Origin: Chitinimonas sp036961565
Lineage (GTDB): Bacteria; Pseudomonadota; Gammaproteobacteria; Burkholderiales; Chitinimonadaceae
Reading direction: 5' to 3'
Assembly (NCBI RefSeq): GCF_036961565.1
Contig: NZ_JBAMDD010000009.1
Coordinates: 141,916 to 205,915, forward strand
Length of the DNA stretch: 64,000 bases
Positions 9,208-18,901 of the stretch are shown here, piece by piece (the first letter of the stretch is position 1; each line of letters begins with the position of its first letter). Both the position numbers and the translations under genes were made by a program. Under the pieces are notes generated by a model. It saw only the letters and a list, made by a program, of their open reading frames with translations. It searched no databases and was not told where the DNA came from.

Positions 9208-9913
9208 TCCCATATTGCTGGCCCAGGGCCTGGGCAAGACCTATCCCGACCTGGAAGTGCCTGTACTCAACGGCATCGACCTGCAGGTAGAGCGTGGCGA
9301 AAAGCTGGCCATTGTAGGTAGCTCCGGCTCGGGCAAGAGCACCTTGTTACACCTGCTAGGCACGCTGGATACGCCTTCCACAGGCACGCTCAGTGTCGAT
9401 GGGCAAGACCCATTCAGCCTGGGTGAAGCGGCGCGCAGTGCCTTGCGCAATCGTTTGCTGGGCTTTGTCTACCAGTTCCACCACCTGCTGCCCGAGTTCA
9501 GCGCGCTGGAAAATGTCGCCATGCCCCTGCTGATACGACGCATGCCACGCAAGGAGGCCGAAGCCAAGGCGGCGACCATGCTGGAACAAGTGGGCCTGGG
9601 CCATAGACTCAAGCACAAGCCGGGCGAGCTCTCGGGCGGCGAGCGCCAGCGTGCCGCCATAGCACGTGCCCTGGTGACCGACCCGCTATGCCTGCTGGCC
9701 GACGAGCCCACAGGCAATCTCGACCGGCATACGGCCAACACCGTGTATGAATTGATGCTTAGCCTCAACGACAGGCTGGGTACAGCCCTCATCATCGTCA
9801 CCCACGACATGGAATTGGCAGCCCGCACCGGCCGGGTACTTACCTTGAACGACGGCAAACTGGCCAGAGCCGATGCCGCCTCCGACAGATCACGCCTGCT
9901 CAAGACCACCTGA
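9200..9913 (+). CDS. lolD: Lipoprotein-releasing system ATP-binding protein LolD
   Basis: This 237-residue ABC ATPase powers the Lol lipoprotein release complex at the inner membrane. Walker A is GSSGSGKST (40-48), the signature is LSGGERQR (from 144), and Walker B is LLADEPTGNLD (from 165). The region VYQFHHLLPEFSALENV after the Q-loop is typical of the LolD/MacB group. The start ATG lies inside the last codons of lolC (ATGAGTAA), indicating translational coupling. serB follows within 8 bases. Confidence 0.96.
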   Translation: MSNPILLAQGLGKTYPDLEVPVLNGIDLQVERGEKLAIVGSSGSGKSTLLHLLGTLDTPSTGTLSVDGQDPFSLGEAARSALRNRLLGFVYQFHHLLPEFSALENVAMPLLIRRMPRKEAEAKAATMLEQVGLGHRLKHKPGELSGGERQRAAIARALVTDPLCLLADEPTGNLDRHTANTVYELMLSLNDRLGTALIIVTHDMELAARTGRVLTLNDGKLARADAASDRSRLLKTT

Positions 9914-9920
9914 CCCTGCC

Positions 9921-10775
9921 ATGCACAAGCTCATTATCCAGGCACCGGAAATCGCCACCCAGAACCTCAAGCGACTGGCACAGCTGGCCGGTGCCGATCA
10001 GATCAGCGCAGTCCGTCCTGGCGCCCTGGGTCATCAGGCCTTCAAACTCGCTCATGCAGATATCTTCAGCCAGGATGCCGTGGCAGCCTTCTGCGCCGAA
10101 GCCGGTTACGACCATGCCTTCATACCGGTCTCGGCCCGTTTGGCAGATATTGGTCTGGTGGTCATGGATATGGATTCGACTCTGATCACCATCGAGTGCA
10201 TAGACGAGATTGCCGACATGCAGGGCATCAAGCCCCAGGTTGCTGCTATTACTGAGCGATCCATGCGTGGGGAACTGGATTTTCGGCAAAGCCTGACCGA
10301 GCGTGTAGCCCTGCTGGCCGGCCTGCCCCAGACAGCACTGGATGCGGTTTACGAGCAGCGCCTGCAATTGATGCCAGGTGCAGAGACCATGCTGCGGGCG
10401 GTGCAGGCCGCAGGCGGCAAGACGCTGCTGATATCTGGCGGCTTTACCTTCTTTACCGACAAGCTCAAGCCCCGGTTGAACTTGACGCGCGCCATCGCCA
10501 ACGTGCTGGGGGTGGAAGATGGCAAGCTGACTGGACATATCGTTGGCGACATTGTCGATGCCCAGACCAAGGCCGACGAACTGGTCAGGATGCGTGAGGA
10601 GCTGGGCTTGCGGCCCGATCAGGTGGTGGCCATGGGCGATGGCGCCAATGATTTGAGAATGCTGGCCGTGGCTGGCTATGGCATCGCCTGCCACGCCAAG
10701 CCCCTGGTAAAAGCCCAGGCCGCCTACGCGCTCGACCATACCGGCCTGGATGGCATGCTGGCCTATTTCGACTGA
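9921..10775 (+). CDS. serB: Phosphoserine phosphatase SerB
   Basis: SerB removes phosphate from phosphoserine, the last step of serine biosynthesis. This HAD-family enzyme has the nucleophile motif DMDSTLI (Asp83 and Asp85), motif II LISGGF, and motif IV GDGANDLRML. The N-terminal 75 residues form the small non-catalytic domain seen in betaproteobacterial SerB. The ATG at 9921 (MHKLII) gives 284 residues, the usual size; it starts 8 bases after lolD ends, so serB is probably read with lolCD. Confidence 0.95.
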   Translation: MHKLIIQAPEIATQNLKRLAQLAGADQISAVRPGALGHQAFKLAHADIFSQDAVAAFCAEAGYDHAFIPVSARLADIGLVVMDMDSTLITIECIDEIADMQGIKPQVAAITERSMRGELDFRQSLTERVALLAGLPQTALDAVYEQRLQLMPGAETMLRAVQAAGGKTLLISGGFTFFTDKLKPRLNLTRAIANVLGVEDGKLTGHIVGDIVDAQTKADELVRMREELGLRPDQVVAMGDGANDLRMLAVAGYGIACHAKPLVKAQAAYALDHTGLDGMLAYFD

Positions 10776-11198
10776 GCATCGGGTATGAATTCCAGCCATT
10801 GATGGGTGGTGTGGCCTGAATAGGCACCAGGAGCACCTGGCTCTAGACATCAATGCAGCCCGAACCCGCAGGCTCTCCCCTGATTGATGCCCCGCCCACA
10901 TCGCTGTAACGGAAGTCCAGCTTGCACGGTGCGTGGCGGGAATCTCGCAGGCACTCACCATCATTGCTACCGCAAATCATGCTGCATCGCAATATTCACA
11001 AAGGCAGCCACCAGCACCGGCTGCGTTTCGTTTGCCAGCCCAATACCCTGCAAGCCAAGGCCTAGAGTATTTATTCCGATTCTTTCAGGCACGATGGGAT
11101 TATTGCTGAGCCTGCGTTTTGTTGTTGCACTGCAGCAAACTACACGCCATCATGACCTTACGTTCACAAGACGTACATTGCTTGAAAGGAGCGCTGTC
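10776..11198 (+). other. Intergenic region after serB
   Basis: About 420 bases without a convincing gene. A weak inverted repeat CCAGG-agca-CCTGG at 10827-10840 might end serB transcription, but no T-run follows. The AT-richer part after about 11060 probably holds the promoter of the small ORF at 11199. Confidence 0.35.
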
Positions 11199-11393
11199 AT
11201 GATACCCACTCCCGCCCTGTTCCAATCATTGGTGCATCAGCTGGAAGCGCTGTTCCGCGATACCGATGCACAGGCAATCAGCCTGCATGCAGAACGGCGT
11301 ACCGAAGCCACGCGTGATGCCGGCATCAGCCTGCCCCAATACCACCAGTTGCAACCCGGCTCGCCAGTCTATCTCCCGGCCAAGTATCACTGA
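11199..11393 (+). CDS. Small hypothetical protein (64 aa)
   Basis: This short frame has a very good ribosome site (GAAAGGAG about 8 bases before the ATG), which is the main reason to call it. The product starts MIPTPALFQSLVHQLEAL, is soluble, and has an amphipathic N-terminal helix and a Pro/Tyr-rich tail; no family is recognised. The last 7 bases overlap the end of the convergent alpha/beta hydrolase gene. Coding status is likely but not proven. Confidence 0.5.
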   Translation: MIPTPALFQSLVHQLEALFRDTDAQAISLHAERRTEATRDAGISLPQYHQLQPGSPVYLPAKYH

Positions 11394-12271
11394 GCCAGGA
11401 AGTCTGCCACGCGCTGTGCCACCAAGGCCGGCGCGTCATGATGCAGGTTGTGGCCACAGTCGGGCAACACCTGGTATTGCAGGCGAGCGATGCAGGCTCG
11501 CCGCAATGCAAACTGCTCGGGTGTCTCTCCCAACCACGAGAGCAGCTTGGCCTCGTCGCCGGCCAACCACAACGTGTCGGCGCTCACCTCGCGCCAGCAG
11601 GCCATGGCCTCTTCCAGCCTATACAGCACCGGGTTGACCCAGCGATGCCTAGGATCGGCCCGATAGCGCCAGCCATCATCCCCCCCGGCCGTGAGTGCCG
11701 CCGCAAGCCAGGCAGCCTGATCGCCATCGAGCTTGGCATGGGTCTTCTGCAGGCGCGCAGCCATCTCTTCCAAACCAGCCAGGCTACGCCAGCTCGCTCC
11801 CGCGGCCTGTTCATCCAGCCAGCGGCGGTAGCGTGCTGGCGCCTGCTCGGGCTGGGTGGCTGGCAGGCCAAACCCTTCCAGTGATATCAGCTTGCCTACG
11901 CGCTCTGGCCGTATGCCCGCGTACAACCCTGCCACGATGCCGCCCATGCTGTGGCCCAGCAGGGCAACTGGCCCCGCTGGCGCCAGCCATGCCAGCAAGG
12001 CATCCAGATCAGCCAGATAGTCCGGAAAATAATATCCCTCGCCAGCCCAACTGCTTAGCCCGAACCCACGCCAATCCGGTGCAATCACATCGTATTCGCG
12101 CAGGGTAGCGGGTGCCTCGTCCAGCATGAACTGAAAAGTCTCTGCACTATCCATCCAGCCGTGCAGCAATAGCAAAGGCTGAGCACCGGCTTGCCCCCAG
12201 CGTAGCAAGCGATAGTCCACGCCTCGCAAGCGTTGATATTGCTGCCGGGCAGGATACAAAGGCTGGTACAT
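11387..12271 (-). CDS. Alpha/beta-fold hydrolase
   Basis: This 294-residue serine hydrolase belongs to the epoxide-hydrolase/esterase-like alpha/beta group. It shows the oxyanion motif LLLHGWMDS, then APDWRGFGLSS, the nucleophile elbow GHSMGG (Ser108), and a C-terminal catalytic His in DCGHNLHHDAP. A cap region lies at about 150-225. The ATG at 12271 (MYQPLYP) was preferred over the longer frame to 12436, whose extra residues are not hydrolase-like. The substrate is unknown and neighbours give no hint. Confidence 0.88.
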   Translation of the reverse strand: MYQPLYPARQQYQRLRGVDYRLLRWGQAGAQPLLLLHGWMDSAETFQFMLDEAPATLREYDVIAPDWRGFGLSSWAGEGYYFPDYLADLDALLAWLAPAGPVALLGHSMGGIVAGLYAGIRPERVGKLISLEGFGLPATQPEQAPARYRRWLDEQAAGASWRSLAGLEEMAARLQKTHAKLDGDQAAWLAAALTAGGDDGWRYRADPRHRWVNPVLYRLEEAMACWREVSADTLWLAGDEAKLLSWLGETPEQFALRRACIARLQYQVLPDCGHNLHHDAPALVAQRVADFLAQ

Positions 12272-12501
12272 GAATCCGACTCCAGTCTGGTCGAAAGGAT
12301 GCTTCCGCAAGCCGCGGCATGTCAGCGAGCAAAACCATACTGCGATGAAAGTGCAGTTTCTGGAAGTACCCGAAAAAATGCCCGCCATAAGGCGGGCATG
12401 ATTGAGACCCTGTAATGCACTTGAATTGATGAACAACTGAGGCCAGACCAGGTGCTGACGAGCAGCGCCGAGGGCGAGCAGTCGGAGGCGTATCTGCGGG
12501 T

Positions 12502-15033
12502 TCAGGCCGCCTGTTGGGTCTGCAGCATGTCTATCATGTCGCTGACAGCACGCTCCACCGATGGGCCGCTCTCGATCAGGCTGGCATCACCGCGCTTGAA
12601 CAAGGCTATCAACTCCATCAGCGTGAACTCCAGGCCGTTCTCCCCCTGGCGGTTGGTAAACAGGTAGCGGCTCTTGCGCGGGCTTACCCAGGCCAGCTTG
12701 GCGCGGCTCAAGCTGCCGTCATCCTGGCGGAACTCCACCCAGGCGCCACGCTTGAGCTGGTTGGCCACCACGTCATCGTAATCACGGTATTTATCCAGAC
12801 CGCTATCCCAGTTCGCATCGGTAATCTGGAAGCCGCCATCAGCCGGGCCGATATCCAGTACGGGCAGATCGGCCAGATCACTCAGATTGACGGCAACTGC
12901 TGGTGCCGGTGCCGGTGCTGCGATCTCCAGCGGGGCCAACACTGGCGCTGGCGCAGGGGCAGCGCCTGCCACCTCTGGCACAGGCATAGGCACGGGCTCA
13001 GCCTGCTTGAGACCAGACTTGATGGCATAAGCGTGGCAATGCACCAGTTCGGCAAAGAATGCCTCACGCTTGCTACGGTCCACACCAGCTTCTTCCGTGC
13101 CACGCTCCAGACGCTTGAGCAGCTTGGGCAGCAGGTTCACGAGGCGCAAACGCTCTTCCACACCGATCTTCGGCTGTATGCTCCAGATCAGGTCTTCCAT
13201 GGCCTTGATGGCATCAGGCCAGGCTTCAGGCTGAGTCTCGTTGTTCAGCGCGGCATAGCGCAGCACCTCACGCCATTGCTGGTCTGCGAAATTACGCAGC
13301 AGCTCCGGCATATCGGCGTAACTTGCCAGCAACTGGCTGATGGCCACTTCGGCCTGCTTGCTGGCCAGTTCGGCCTTTTCAGCCTCTATCAGTTGCGCAG
13401 TAGCCGCCTCGGCGCTGGATTCCGCCAGCACTTCTTCCTCGGCCAGAAATCCTTCCAGCTCGGTCAGCGCCTCATCAAACAGAGAGATGTTCTCGTCGAA
13501 CTCCTGCACGATGCGCTCGACGATATCGGACAGCTTCTTGTACAGCCGGTCATCCAGACCGTCACTCTCTTCCCAGCCCAATGCGGCTTGCGCCAAGGCA
13601 TCCAGCAGCTTACGGGTAGGGTGCTGCTTGCGGGCAAAGAACTTGGTGTCCAGCATGGCCACCTTGAGTACCGGTATCTGCAGGCGGCCAATCAGCGCCT
13701 TCATCGGCGCGGGGATATTGCGGTCATCAAACAGATTGTCGAACAGCATGGCCACGATATCGATGGTCATGGCGTCGACATGTCCCAGCGAGGAAGCCAG
13801 GCTAGTGGTCTTGATCTGGTGCAGCACATTGGCTGTGCCGGCGGTCAGTGCTTGGGCATCCAGGTCGCCGGTATCCGCCAGGGTACCATCTACCCGGCCT
13901 TGCTGCAGCAGGTTCAGCGCATCCAAAAAGCTTTGGCCCACGCTGCTCATGAACATGGGCGCAGCCGGCGGCATCTGCTGCTCCGGCATGCCGGCTACCG
14001 GCAGGGCCATGCCCATGGCCGGCGCACCCAATTGGGGCAAGCCCTGCATGGCCTGATTGAAGGCAAGCAGCTGTTGCAGCGATGAAATCAGCTCATGCTC
14101 GTTGCCAACCGCATAAGCAGGCAGGTCCATGCCACCCGCAGCCTGTGCCGGGGCAAAGCCGCCCGTGCCAAAACCCATCTGCGAGGCATAGCCGCCCATG
14201 CCGGCATCGCCCTGCATCATGCCTGCATCCATGCCGTGGCCGCCCTGCTCTACCTGCGTAGCTGGGCGGCGCGGTGCACCACCAGCGCGGCGACGGAAGC
14301 CTGCCTTGGGCAGGACGGGCAGGATATTACGGTCCACCAGGAAGCGATTCAGGTTCTGGTAGACATTCGGCACATTCTCGGCCGCCATCTGCTCGAACTG
14401 CTTGAGCACCAGCAGGCGTACATTGAGGTCAGACTCGATTTTCATGCAGGCGCTGCGGAATGCATCCACCACCGCCTGCGGGCTCATGGGGTGATCGTCG
14501 CGGCTGGCCTCGGGCAGCTGCATGAGGTGGCCCATGCGGAAATTCAGGGCATTGAGCTCATCGCCCAGCTTGGACTTGAGCTTGCTGGCGATATTGGTGG
14601 CCGCCAGATCCTCTTCGTAGTCGTCATGGCCAACCAGCGAGAGTTCCAGGTTGTCGAAGTCGACCTTGTCAAAGCTGGCGTTATCTTGCTTGCCGGTCAG
14701 CGTGCGGTTGAAGCCTTCTACAAAACGCCGACGAAACTCAGCCTCAATCTCGGAACGCTTGGATTGAGCCTGTCCGCGCGCCTCCATGTAGAGATTGTAG
14801 CTATCGCGATCCAGCGCCTTGTCGGCCAGCTCGAACAGCGACTCCTCGATCTTGTCGAGCATGGTGGTCAGCGACTTCGACAGCAGATCGGCTGCGAGAT
14901 CGCGACAGGAGTTCAGCATGCTTAGAGATTCTGGCTTAGGTGTCATTGTGCTCGGGCGCGTCGCACCGGCGGGACGACCATCGGTCGTACCCTGCTTGGT
15001 TTCGGGTGAAAAATACAATCCGGCCGCACTCAT
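12502..15033 (-). CDS. DUF1631 family protein
   Basis: This large cytoplasmic protein of about 843 residues belongs to DUF1631, which is common in Beta- and Gammaproteobacteria and sometimes mislabelled thymidine phosphorylase. The N-terminal third is helical (CRDLAADLLSKSLTTMLDKI). A Met/Gly/Ala-rich linker follows at about 260-370, then a second helical core, an Ala/Pro-rich linker, and a C-terminal beta domain (RGAWVEFRQ...RAKLAWVSPRKSRYLF) resembling a PilZ-type barrel. The start is uncertain: the ATG at 15033 has GGGGA upstream, while ATGs at 15069, 14946 and 14919 are alternatives. Function is unknown; a role in c-di-GMP or surface signalling is inference. Confidence 0.85.
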   Translation of the reverse strand: MSAAGLYFSPETKQGTTDGRPAGATRPSTMTPKPESLSMLNSCRDLAADLLSKSLTTMLDKIEESLFELADKALDRDSYNLYMEARGQAQSKRSEIEAEFRRRFVEGFNRTLTGKQDNASFDKVDFDNLELSLVGHDDYEEDLAATNIASKLKSKLGDELNALNFRMGHLMQLPEASRDDHPMSPQAVVDAFRSACMKIESDLNVRLLVLKQFEQMAAENVPNVYQNLNRFLVDRNILPVLPKAGFRRRAGGAPRRPATQVEQGGHGMDAGMMQGDAGMGGYASQMGFGTGGFAPAQAAGGMDLPAYAVGNEHELISSLQQLLAFNQAMQGLPQLGAPAMGMALPVAGMPEQQMPPAAPMFMSSVGQSFLDALNLLQQGRVDGTLADTGDLDAQALTAGTANVLHQIKTTSLASSLGHVDAMTIDIVAMLFDNLFDDRNIPAPMKALIGRLQIPVLKVAMLDTKFFARKQHPTRKLLDALAQAALGWEESDGLDDRLYKKLSDIVERIVQEFDENISLFDEALTELEGFLAEEEVLAESSAEAATAQLIEAEKAELASKQAEVAISQLLASYADMPELLRNFADQQWREVLRYAALNNETQPEAWPDAIKAMEDLIWSIQPKIGVEERLRLVNLLPKLLKRLERGTEEAGVDRSKREAFFAELVHCHAYAIKSGLKQAEPVPMPVPEVAGAAPAPAPVLAPLEIAAPAPAPAVAVNLSDLADLPVLDIGPADGGFQITDANWDSGLDKYRDYDDVVANQLKRGAWVEFRQDDGSLSRAKLAWVSPRKSRYLFTNRQGENGLEFTLMELIALFKRGDASLIESGPSVERAVSDMIDMLQTQQAA

Positions 15034-15315
15034 CGCTTGTCCCCATGCGCATGGGCGGTGCCTATCCATGGTAGCACCGCCAAATTTTTACACATGCTGT
15101 CTCAGCCAACCATCAAAACACCCACGCTTTATGCGATAAGCATTTCATTGGAATATAAGTGCATGTTAATTTTCAAGCCAGAGCGCGTCAACCTAAGTAG
15201 AAAAAACCTCAAGTATTAATCGTAACTTATTGATTAAACTTGAATTCAACAACACGCCCTTGGCGATGCCACAGGCATTCTAAACCAAGATTGCCCTGTG
15301 GATAACAGGAAATCA

Positions 15316-16233
15316 TTATTTTCCCAACCAAGCCAGCACCTGTGGGTAGACCTCATGCTCAGCCTGGGGGTGAGTCAACATGTCAATATGACCATAATCA
15401 CGAGTCATACCAGCAGTGCGCGCCAGCAAGCCAAAAGCATGTTCATGCGGCCCAGATTCGGCAGCAAAACGCCGCACATCACGCTCATGTCCACGTACCG
15501 GGTCATTCCCGCCTATCAGGTAAAGGGTGGGTGGCAATCCGCCTTGGGCTAAGGCGGCGGCATAATCAAAACCGTCGTCGCTATCGCGCCATACACCTGC
15601 TGCAACCCATTGCGCACTTTGCCGCAGGCTCTTGCGGGTCTCGTCGTCAGACCCCATGCCCAGGCGCGCGGCAGGCAGGTAGCCTTGCCACCAAGCCAGC
15701 AAGCGCCCTGCCCGCTTCCAGAAAAACTCGATCTCATAACAACGGTGCCAGTTCCACACCCGTATGCTGCGCTTGCTGCCCAGATAGACACTGGCTTTGA
15801 TTCTGGCAGCCCAGGCTGGCTGTCTGGCTAGAAAAGCCGACAGCAACACCCCACCCCAAGAGTGCGCCACCAAGGCGAGTTCCACCGATTCGCCGCGCCG
15901 CCGCACGATCTCTTCAAGCGCCAGAGGGATATCCTCACAAATGCTCTCGGTCTGTCCGTGGGCATGGCCGTGGCCGATCTTGGGCGTGGACAGGCCACGG
16001 CCACGCAGATCCAGCACATAGACATCGTAACCACGCGCCGCCAACCAAGGGCCAAGACCCTTGCCGCGATCGCTGTAAAAAGTACGCGCGTTGGCAACGG
16101 CACCATGCACCATCAGTACGGCACGCCCAGCCCCAGGAGCGTGGATATGCCGCAGGTGCAACCGCGCCCCATCGGGCGTGGCAACAAACAATGAATCCTG
16201 CTGGGGCGTAACGGGTAGTTGGGAGGCAGTCAT
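15316..16233 (-). CDS. Alpha/beta-fold hydrolase, lipase/acyltransferase-like
   Basis: This is a 305-residue alpha/beta hydrolase. Key parts are VLMVHGAVANARTFY (oxyanion region), VLDLRGRGLS, the nucleophile elbow AHSWGG (Ser125), an acid candidate in GGNDPVRGHE, and the catalytic His in RDYGHIDML. The pattern (HSWGG, DYGHID) resembles esterases and lipases related to PHA-synthase-like folds. No signal peptide is seen. It is unrelated in sequence to the hydrolase at 11.4 kb. It lies between the FemAB-like gene and the DUF1631 gene on the same strand, and the substrate is unknown. Confidence 0.85.
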   Translation of the reverse strand: MTASQLPVTPQQDSLFVATPDGARLHLRHIHAPGAGRAVLMVHGAVANARTFYSDRGKGLGPWLAARGYDVYVLDLRGRGLSTPKIGHGHAHGQTESICEDIPLALEEIVRRRGESVELALVAHSWGGVLLSAFLARQPAWAARIKASVYLGSKRSIRVWNWHRCYEIEFFWKRAGRLLAWWQGYLPAARLGMGSDDETRKSLRQSAQWVAAGVWRDSDDGFDYAAALAQGGLPPTLYLIGGNDPVRGHERDVRRFAAESGPHEHAFGLLARTAGMTRDYGHIDMLTHPQAEHEVYPQVLAWLGK

Positions 16234-16289
16234 GAATTAATTCTAACGAGCGCTTGATTCAACCATGCTACGCAGCCCCCTGATGGAAC

Positions 16290-17417
16290 TCAAGCGCCGG
16301 GCATTACCCGAAACGGTGCCCGCTCATCCAGCTCACCGAGATAATGTTGCACGCCCTGCCCCTCGCGCAGCAGAAAGCGCTCCACGGCCTGGGCCATACC
16401 CGGCTGCGCCAACCAATGCCAGGATCGAGTCTCTACCGCCTCGAAACCGCGCGCCAGCTTGTGCTCACCCTGAGCGCCCCCTTCGAAAACCGCCAGGCCC
16501 CGCTCGATAGCGAACTCGATACCCTGGTGGTAGCAAAGCTCAAAATGGAGACTGGGCACGAAGCATGTCGCCCCCCAATAGCGACCATACAGGCGCTGCT
16601 CATCAAACAGATTGAGCGCCGCCGCGATGGGCTGGCCATGCTGGTAGGCCAGGACCAGCAAACAGTGCTGGTCCATGATGCTGCCCAGGCGCTGAAAGAA
16701 AGCCAGATTCAGGTAAGGCGTGGAGCGATGCTCAAGATAGGTCTGTTGATAGCAGCGTGCAAAAAAGGCCCAATCGGCTGGCGTGATATCACCGGCCGTC
16801 TTGCGTATGACGGTAATGCCGGCATCCAGCACCTTGCGCCGCTCCTGCCGCAGCTTTTTGCGCTTATCACGCGTCAATGCCGCCAGGAAGTCCTCGTAAT
16901 CCCCATAGCCGCGATTGAGCCAATGGAACTGCAAGCCTCTGCGGCACAGCAAGCCCGCCTCAGCCAGGCTGGATTCCTCTGCCTCGGCCGGAAACAGGCA
17001 ATGCACGCCAGAAAAGCCAGCCTGCCCCGCCATGGCCAACACCCCTTGCAACAACAGGCTTCGGCTCTGGTCGTCTCGCGCCATCAGCCGGTTGCCCGGT
17101 ACGGGTGTAAAGGGGACGGCCGACAGCAGCTTGGGATAGTAAGGCAAGCCTGCACGCTCGCTGGCATCCGCCCAGGCCCAGTCAAACACATACTCGCCCC
17201 AGGAATGGGTCTTGGCATAGAGCGGCATGGCCGCCTGCAGGCCGTGTCCATCCTCCAGCACAGCGTGCAAAGGCTGCCAGCCGGTTTGCCCGCCTACGCA
17301 GCCGGTATCTTCCAGTGCTGCCAGAAAGGCGTGCTGCAGAAAAGGCTGCTTACCGGCCAGCGCATTCCACGAGGCTGCCGGTATGGCATGCATGCCTTCC
17401 AGCAGGCGTAGTTGCAT
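16290..17417 (-). CDS. GNAT/FemAB-like protein (peptidogalycan family, COG3146)
   Basis: This 375-residue protein matches the family labelled peptidogalycan biosynthesis / GNAT-type acyltransferase (DUF482). It has the pattern FLQHAFLAALEDTGCVG near the N-terminus, FTPVPGNRLM, DKRKKLRQERRKV in the middle, and LCYHQGIEFAIERGL plus FEGGAQGEHKLARGF late in the chain. These proteins have a double GNAT fold like FemAB transferases, but their substrate is unknown. The start at 17417 lies 12 bases after the rubredoxin reductase gene ends, so it may be the last gene of that transcript. Confidence 0.85.
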   Translation of the reverse strand: MQLRLLEGMHAIPAASWNALAGKQPFLQHAFLAALEDTGCVGGQTGWQPLHAVLEDGHGLQAAMPLYAKTHSWGEYVFDWAWADASERAGLPYYPKLLSAVPFTPVPGNRLMARDDQSRSLLLQGVLAMAGQAGFSGVHCLFPAEAEESSLAEAGLLCRRGLQFHWLNRGYGDYEDFLAALTRDKRKKLRQERRKVLDAGITVIRKTAGDITPADWAFFARCYQQTYLEHRSTPYLNLAFFQRLGSIMDQHCLLVLAYQHGQPIAAALNLFDEQRLYGRYWGATCFVPSLHFELCYHQGIEFAIERGLAVFEGGAQGEHKLARGFEAVETRSWHWLAQPGMAQAVERFLLREGQGVQHYLGELDERAPFRVMPGA

Positions 17418-17429
17418 GGTGCTCGGCTA

Positions 17430-18578
17430 TCAGGCCAGCACAGCCGGCAGTTGCGGCGCCAGTGCTTGCCGCTCCGACGTCGCAGCGCCCAACAAGGCAA
17501 AGCCCAGCAACTGATCCTGCTCGCCCTTGAACAGCGCCTTGACGCCAGTTTCACTGCGCTCCACCTGCCAGGCACCCACGCTACCCATGGCAGGCGGTGC
17601 CACCACGGTTGGGCACACGGGCGTCTTCACCACCACCGGCATGGCCGGATACACCACCGGCGTCGGTGTACCTGCCAGTGTCGGCGCCAGCGCACGGGCG
17701 GCCTGCATGATAGGCAATACAAAGGGCAGCACCTGGCCATCCACCTCAGCGCAGTCGCCCAGCGCGTAGATATCCGGGTCGCTGGTCTGCAGCAATCGAT
17801 TCACCACGATGCCACGATTGACTGCCAGCCCAGCAGCGCTGGCCAGTTGCAAGCGTGGCCGCAGGCCGATAGCCGAGAGCACCAGCTCGGCCTCCAGCAC
17901 CTTGCCGTTGGCCAGGCTCACGCGGTACCCACCGGCTTCCCCCGCTACCGCCTGCACGCTGGTGCCAAGGTGAAAGCGCACCCCCAGGCCAGCCAGCTTC
18001 TCGTGTAGGTATTGCCCCGCCATCTCAGGTAGCAAGCGTGACAAGGGCCAGTTGGCCAAATCCACCACATCGACCTGCCTGCCGCTGGCCGCCAGGTCAT
18101 TGGCAAACTCACAACCAATCAGGCCCGCCCCTAGCAGGACAATACGCTGCTTGCCTTCCAGCAACTCACGGAAATGGGCGTAATCAGCCAGGTCATTGAC
18201 ACTGACCACGGCCGCTGCGGCATCGCCCGCCAGGCCGGGCAGCAATTGATCTGCCCCCAGCGCCAGTACCAGCTTGCTGTACGGCAGCTCGCCCGCAGCG
18301 GTGTGCAGTACCTTGGCGGTACGGTCTATGGCGGTTACCCGGGTATGGGTCAATACCTCGGCCTTGAGTTCTTCCACCATCTTGCCCACTGGCTTCATGG
18401 CAAGTTGAGCCGCTGTCTTGTTGGCAGTCAGTGCATTCGACAGCATGGGCTTGGAATAAAAATCGCCCGCATCGGCCGTTACGACACGCAAGGGCGCATC
18501 AGGCAGAAGTTTGCGCAGTTCGCGCGCCAGGTTGTAACCAGCCAGGCCAGAGCCGACCAAGGTAATCGGGGCAGTCAT
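17430..18578 (-). CDS. Rubredoxin-NAD(+) reductase-like FAD oxidoreductase
   Basis: This 382-residue pyridine-nucleotide-disulfide-type flavoprotein lacks a redox-active CxxxxC pair, as expected for rubredoxin reductases. The FAD-binding GSGLAGYNLARE sits at the N-terminus, the NAD(P)-binding VLLGAGLIGCEFAND in the middle, and the second FAD motif DIYALGDCAEV around 285-295. It passes electrons from NAD(P)H to rubredoxin. The rubredoxin gene lies 115 bases upstream and rubrerythrin just before it, all on the same strand. Together they would form an NAD(P)H to peroxide chain. Confidence 0.88.
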   Translation of the reverse strand: MTAPITLVGSGLAGYNLARELRKLLPDAPLRVVTADAGDFYSKPMLSNALTANKTAAQLAMKPVGKMVEELKAEVLTHTRVTAIDRTAKVLHTAAGELPYSKLVLALGADQLLPGLAGDAAAAVVSVNDLADYAHFRELLEGKQRIVLLGAGLIGCEFANDLAASGRQVDVVDLANWPLSRLLPEMAGQYLHEKLAGLGVRFHLGTSVQAVAGEAGGYRVSLANGKVLEAELVLSAIGLRPRLQLASAAGLAVNRGIVVNRLLQTSDPDIYALGDCAEVDGQVLPFVLPIMQAARALAPTLAGTPTPVVYPAMPVVVKTPVCPTVVAPPAMGSVGAWQVERSETGVKALFKGEQDQLLGFALLGAATSERQALAPQLPAVLA

Positions 18579-18693
18579 GCATGCTCCACAACAAAAGGTA
18601 AAAACTAAGACTAAATTGCCCGGCCGGGATGGCAGCCACCAAGGCTAGCCACACCAAGCCGGGCAGCGCGGATCAGCCATGCGGAACCCGCTA

Positions 18694-18861
18694 TCAGGCG
18701 ATCTGCACCATCTCGAAATCAGCCTTGGCCACGCCGCAGTCAGGGCAGGACCAGTCTTCCGGAATCGCATCCCACGCGGTACCAGCAGCAATGCCATCTT
18801 CAGGCAAGCCTACCGATTCGTCGTAGATGAAACCACAAACAATACATTGAAATTGACGCAT
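18694..18861 (-). CDS. Rubredoxin
   Basis: This is a 55-residue rubredoxin with the two CxxCG iron-binding loops, CIVCGFIYDE and CPDCGVAKADFE, and the aromatic core typical of the family. A single iron bound by four Cys carries one electron. The ATG at 18861 (MRQFQC) has AGGAG about 8 bases upstream. It lies between rubrerythrin (40 bases upstream) and the reductase, suggesting it links the two. Confidence 0.95.
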   Translation of the reverse strand: MRQFQCIVCGFIYDESVGLPEDGIAAGTAWDAIPEDWSCPDCGVAKADFEMVQIA

Positions 18862-18901
18862 GACGATGCTCCTATTTTTAGCTTTATCCGCGATCCGCCT
18901 A

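Noticed and set aside
12514..14085. Long plus-strand frame opposite the DUF1631 gene
   Set aside because: It mirrors codon bias of the opposite strand and shows no recognisable domain; the DUF1631 match is on the minus strand.
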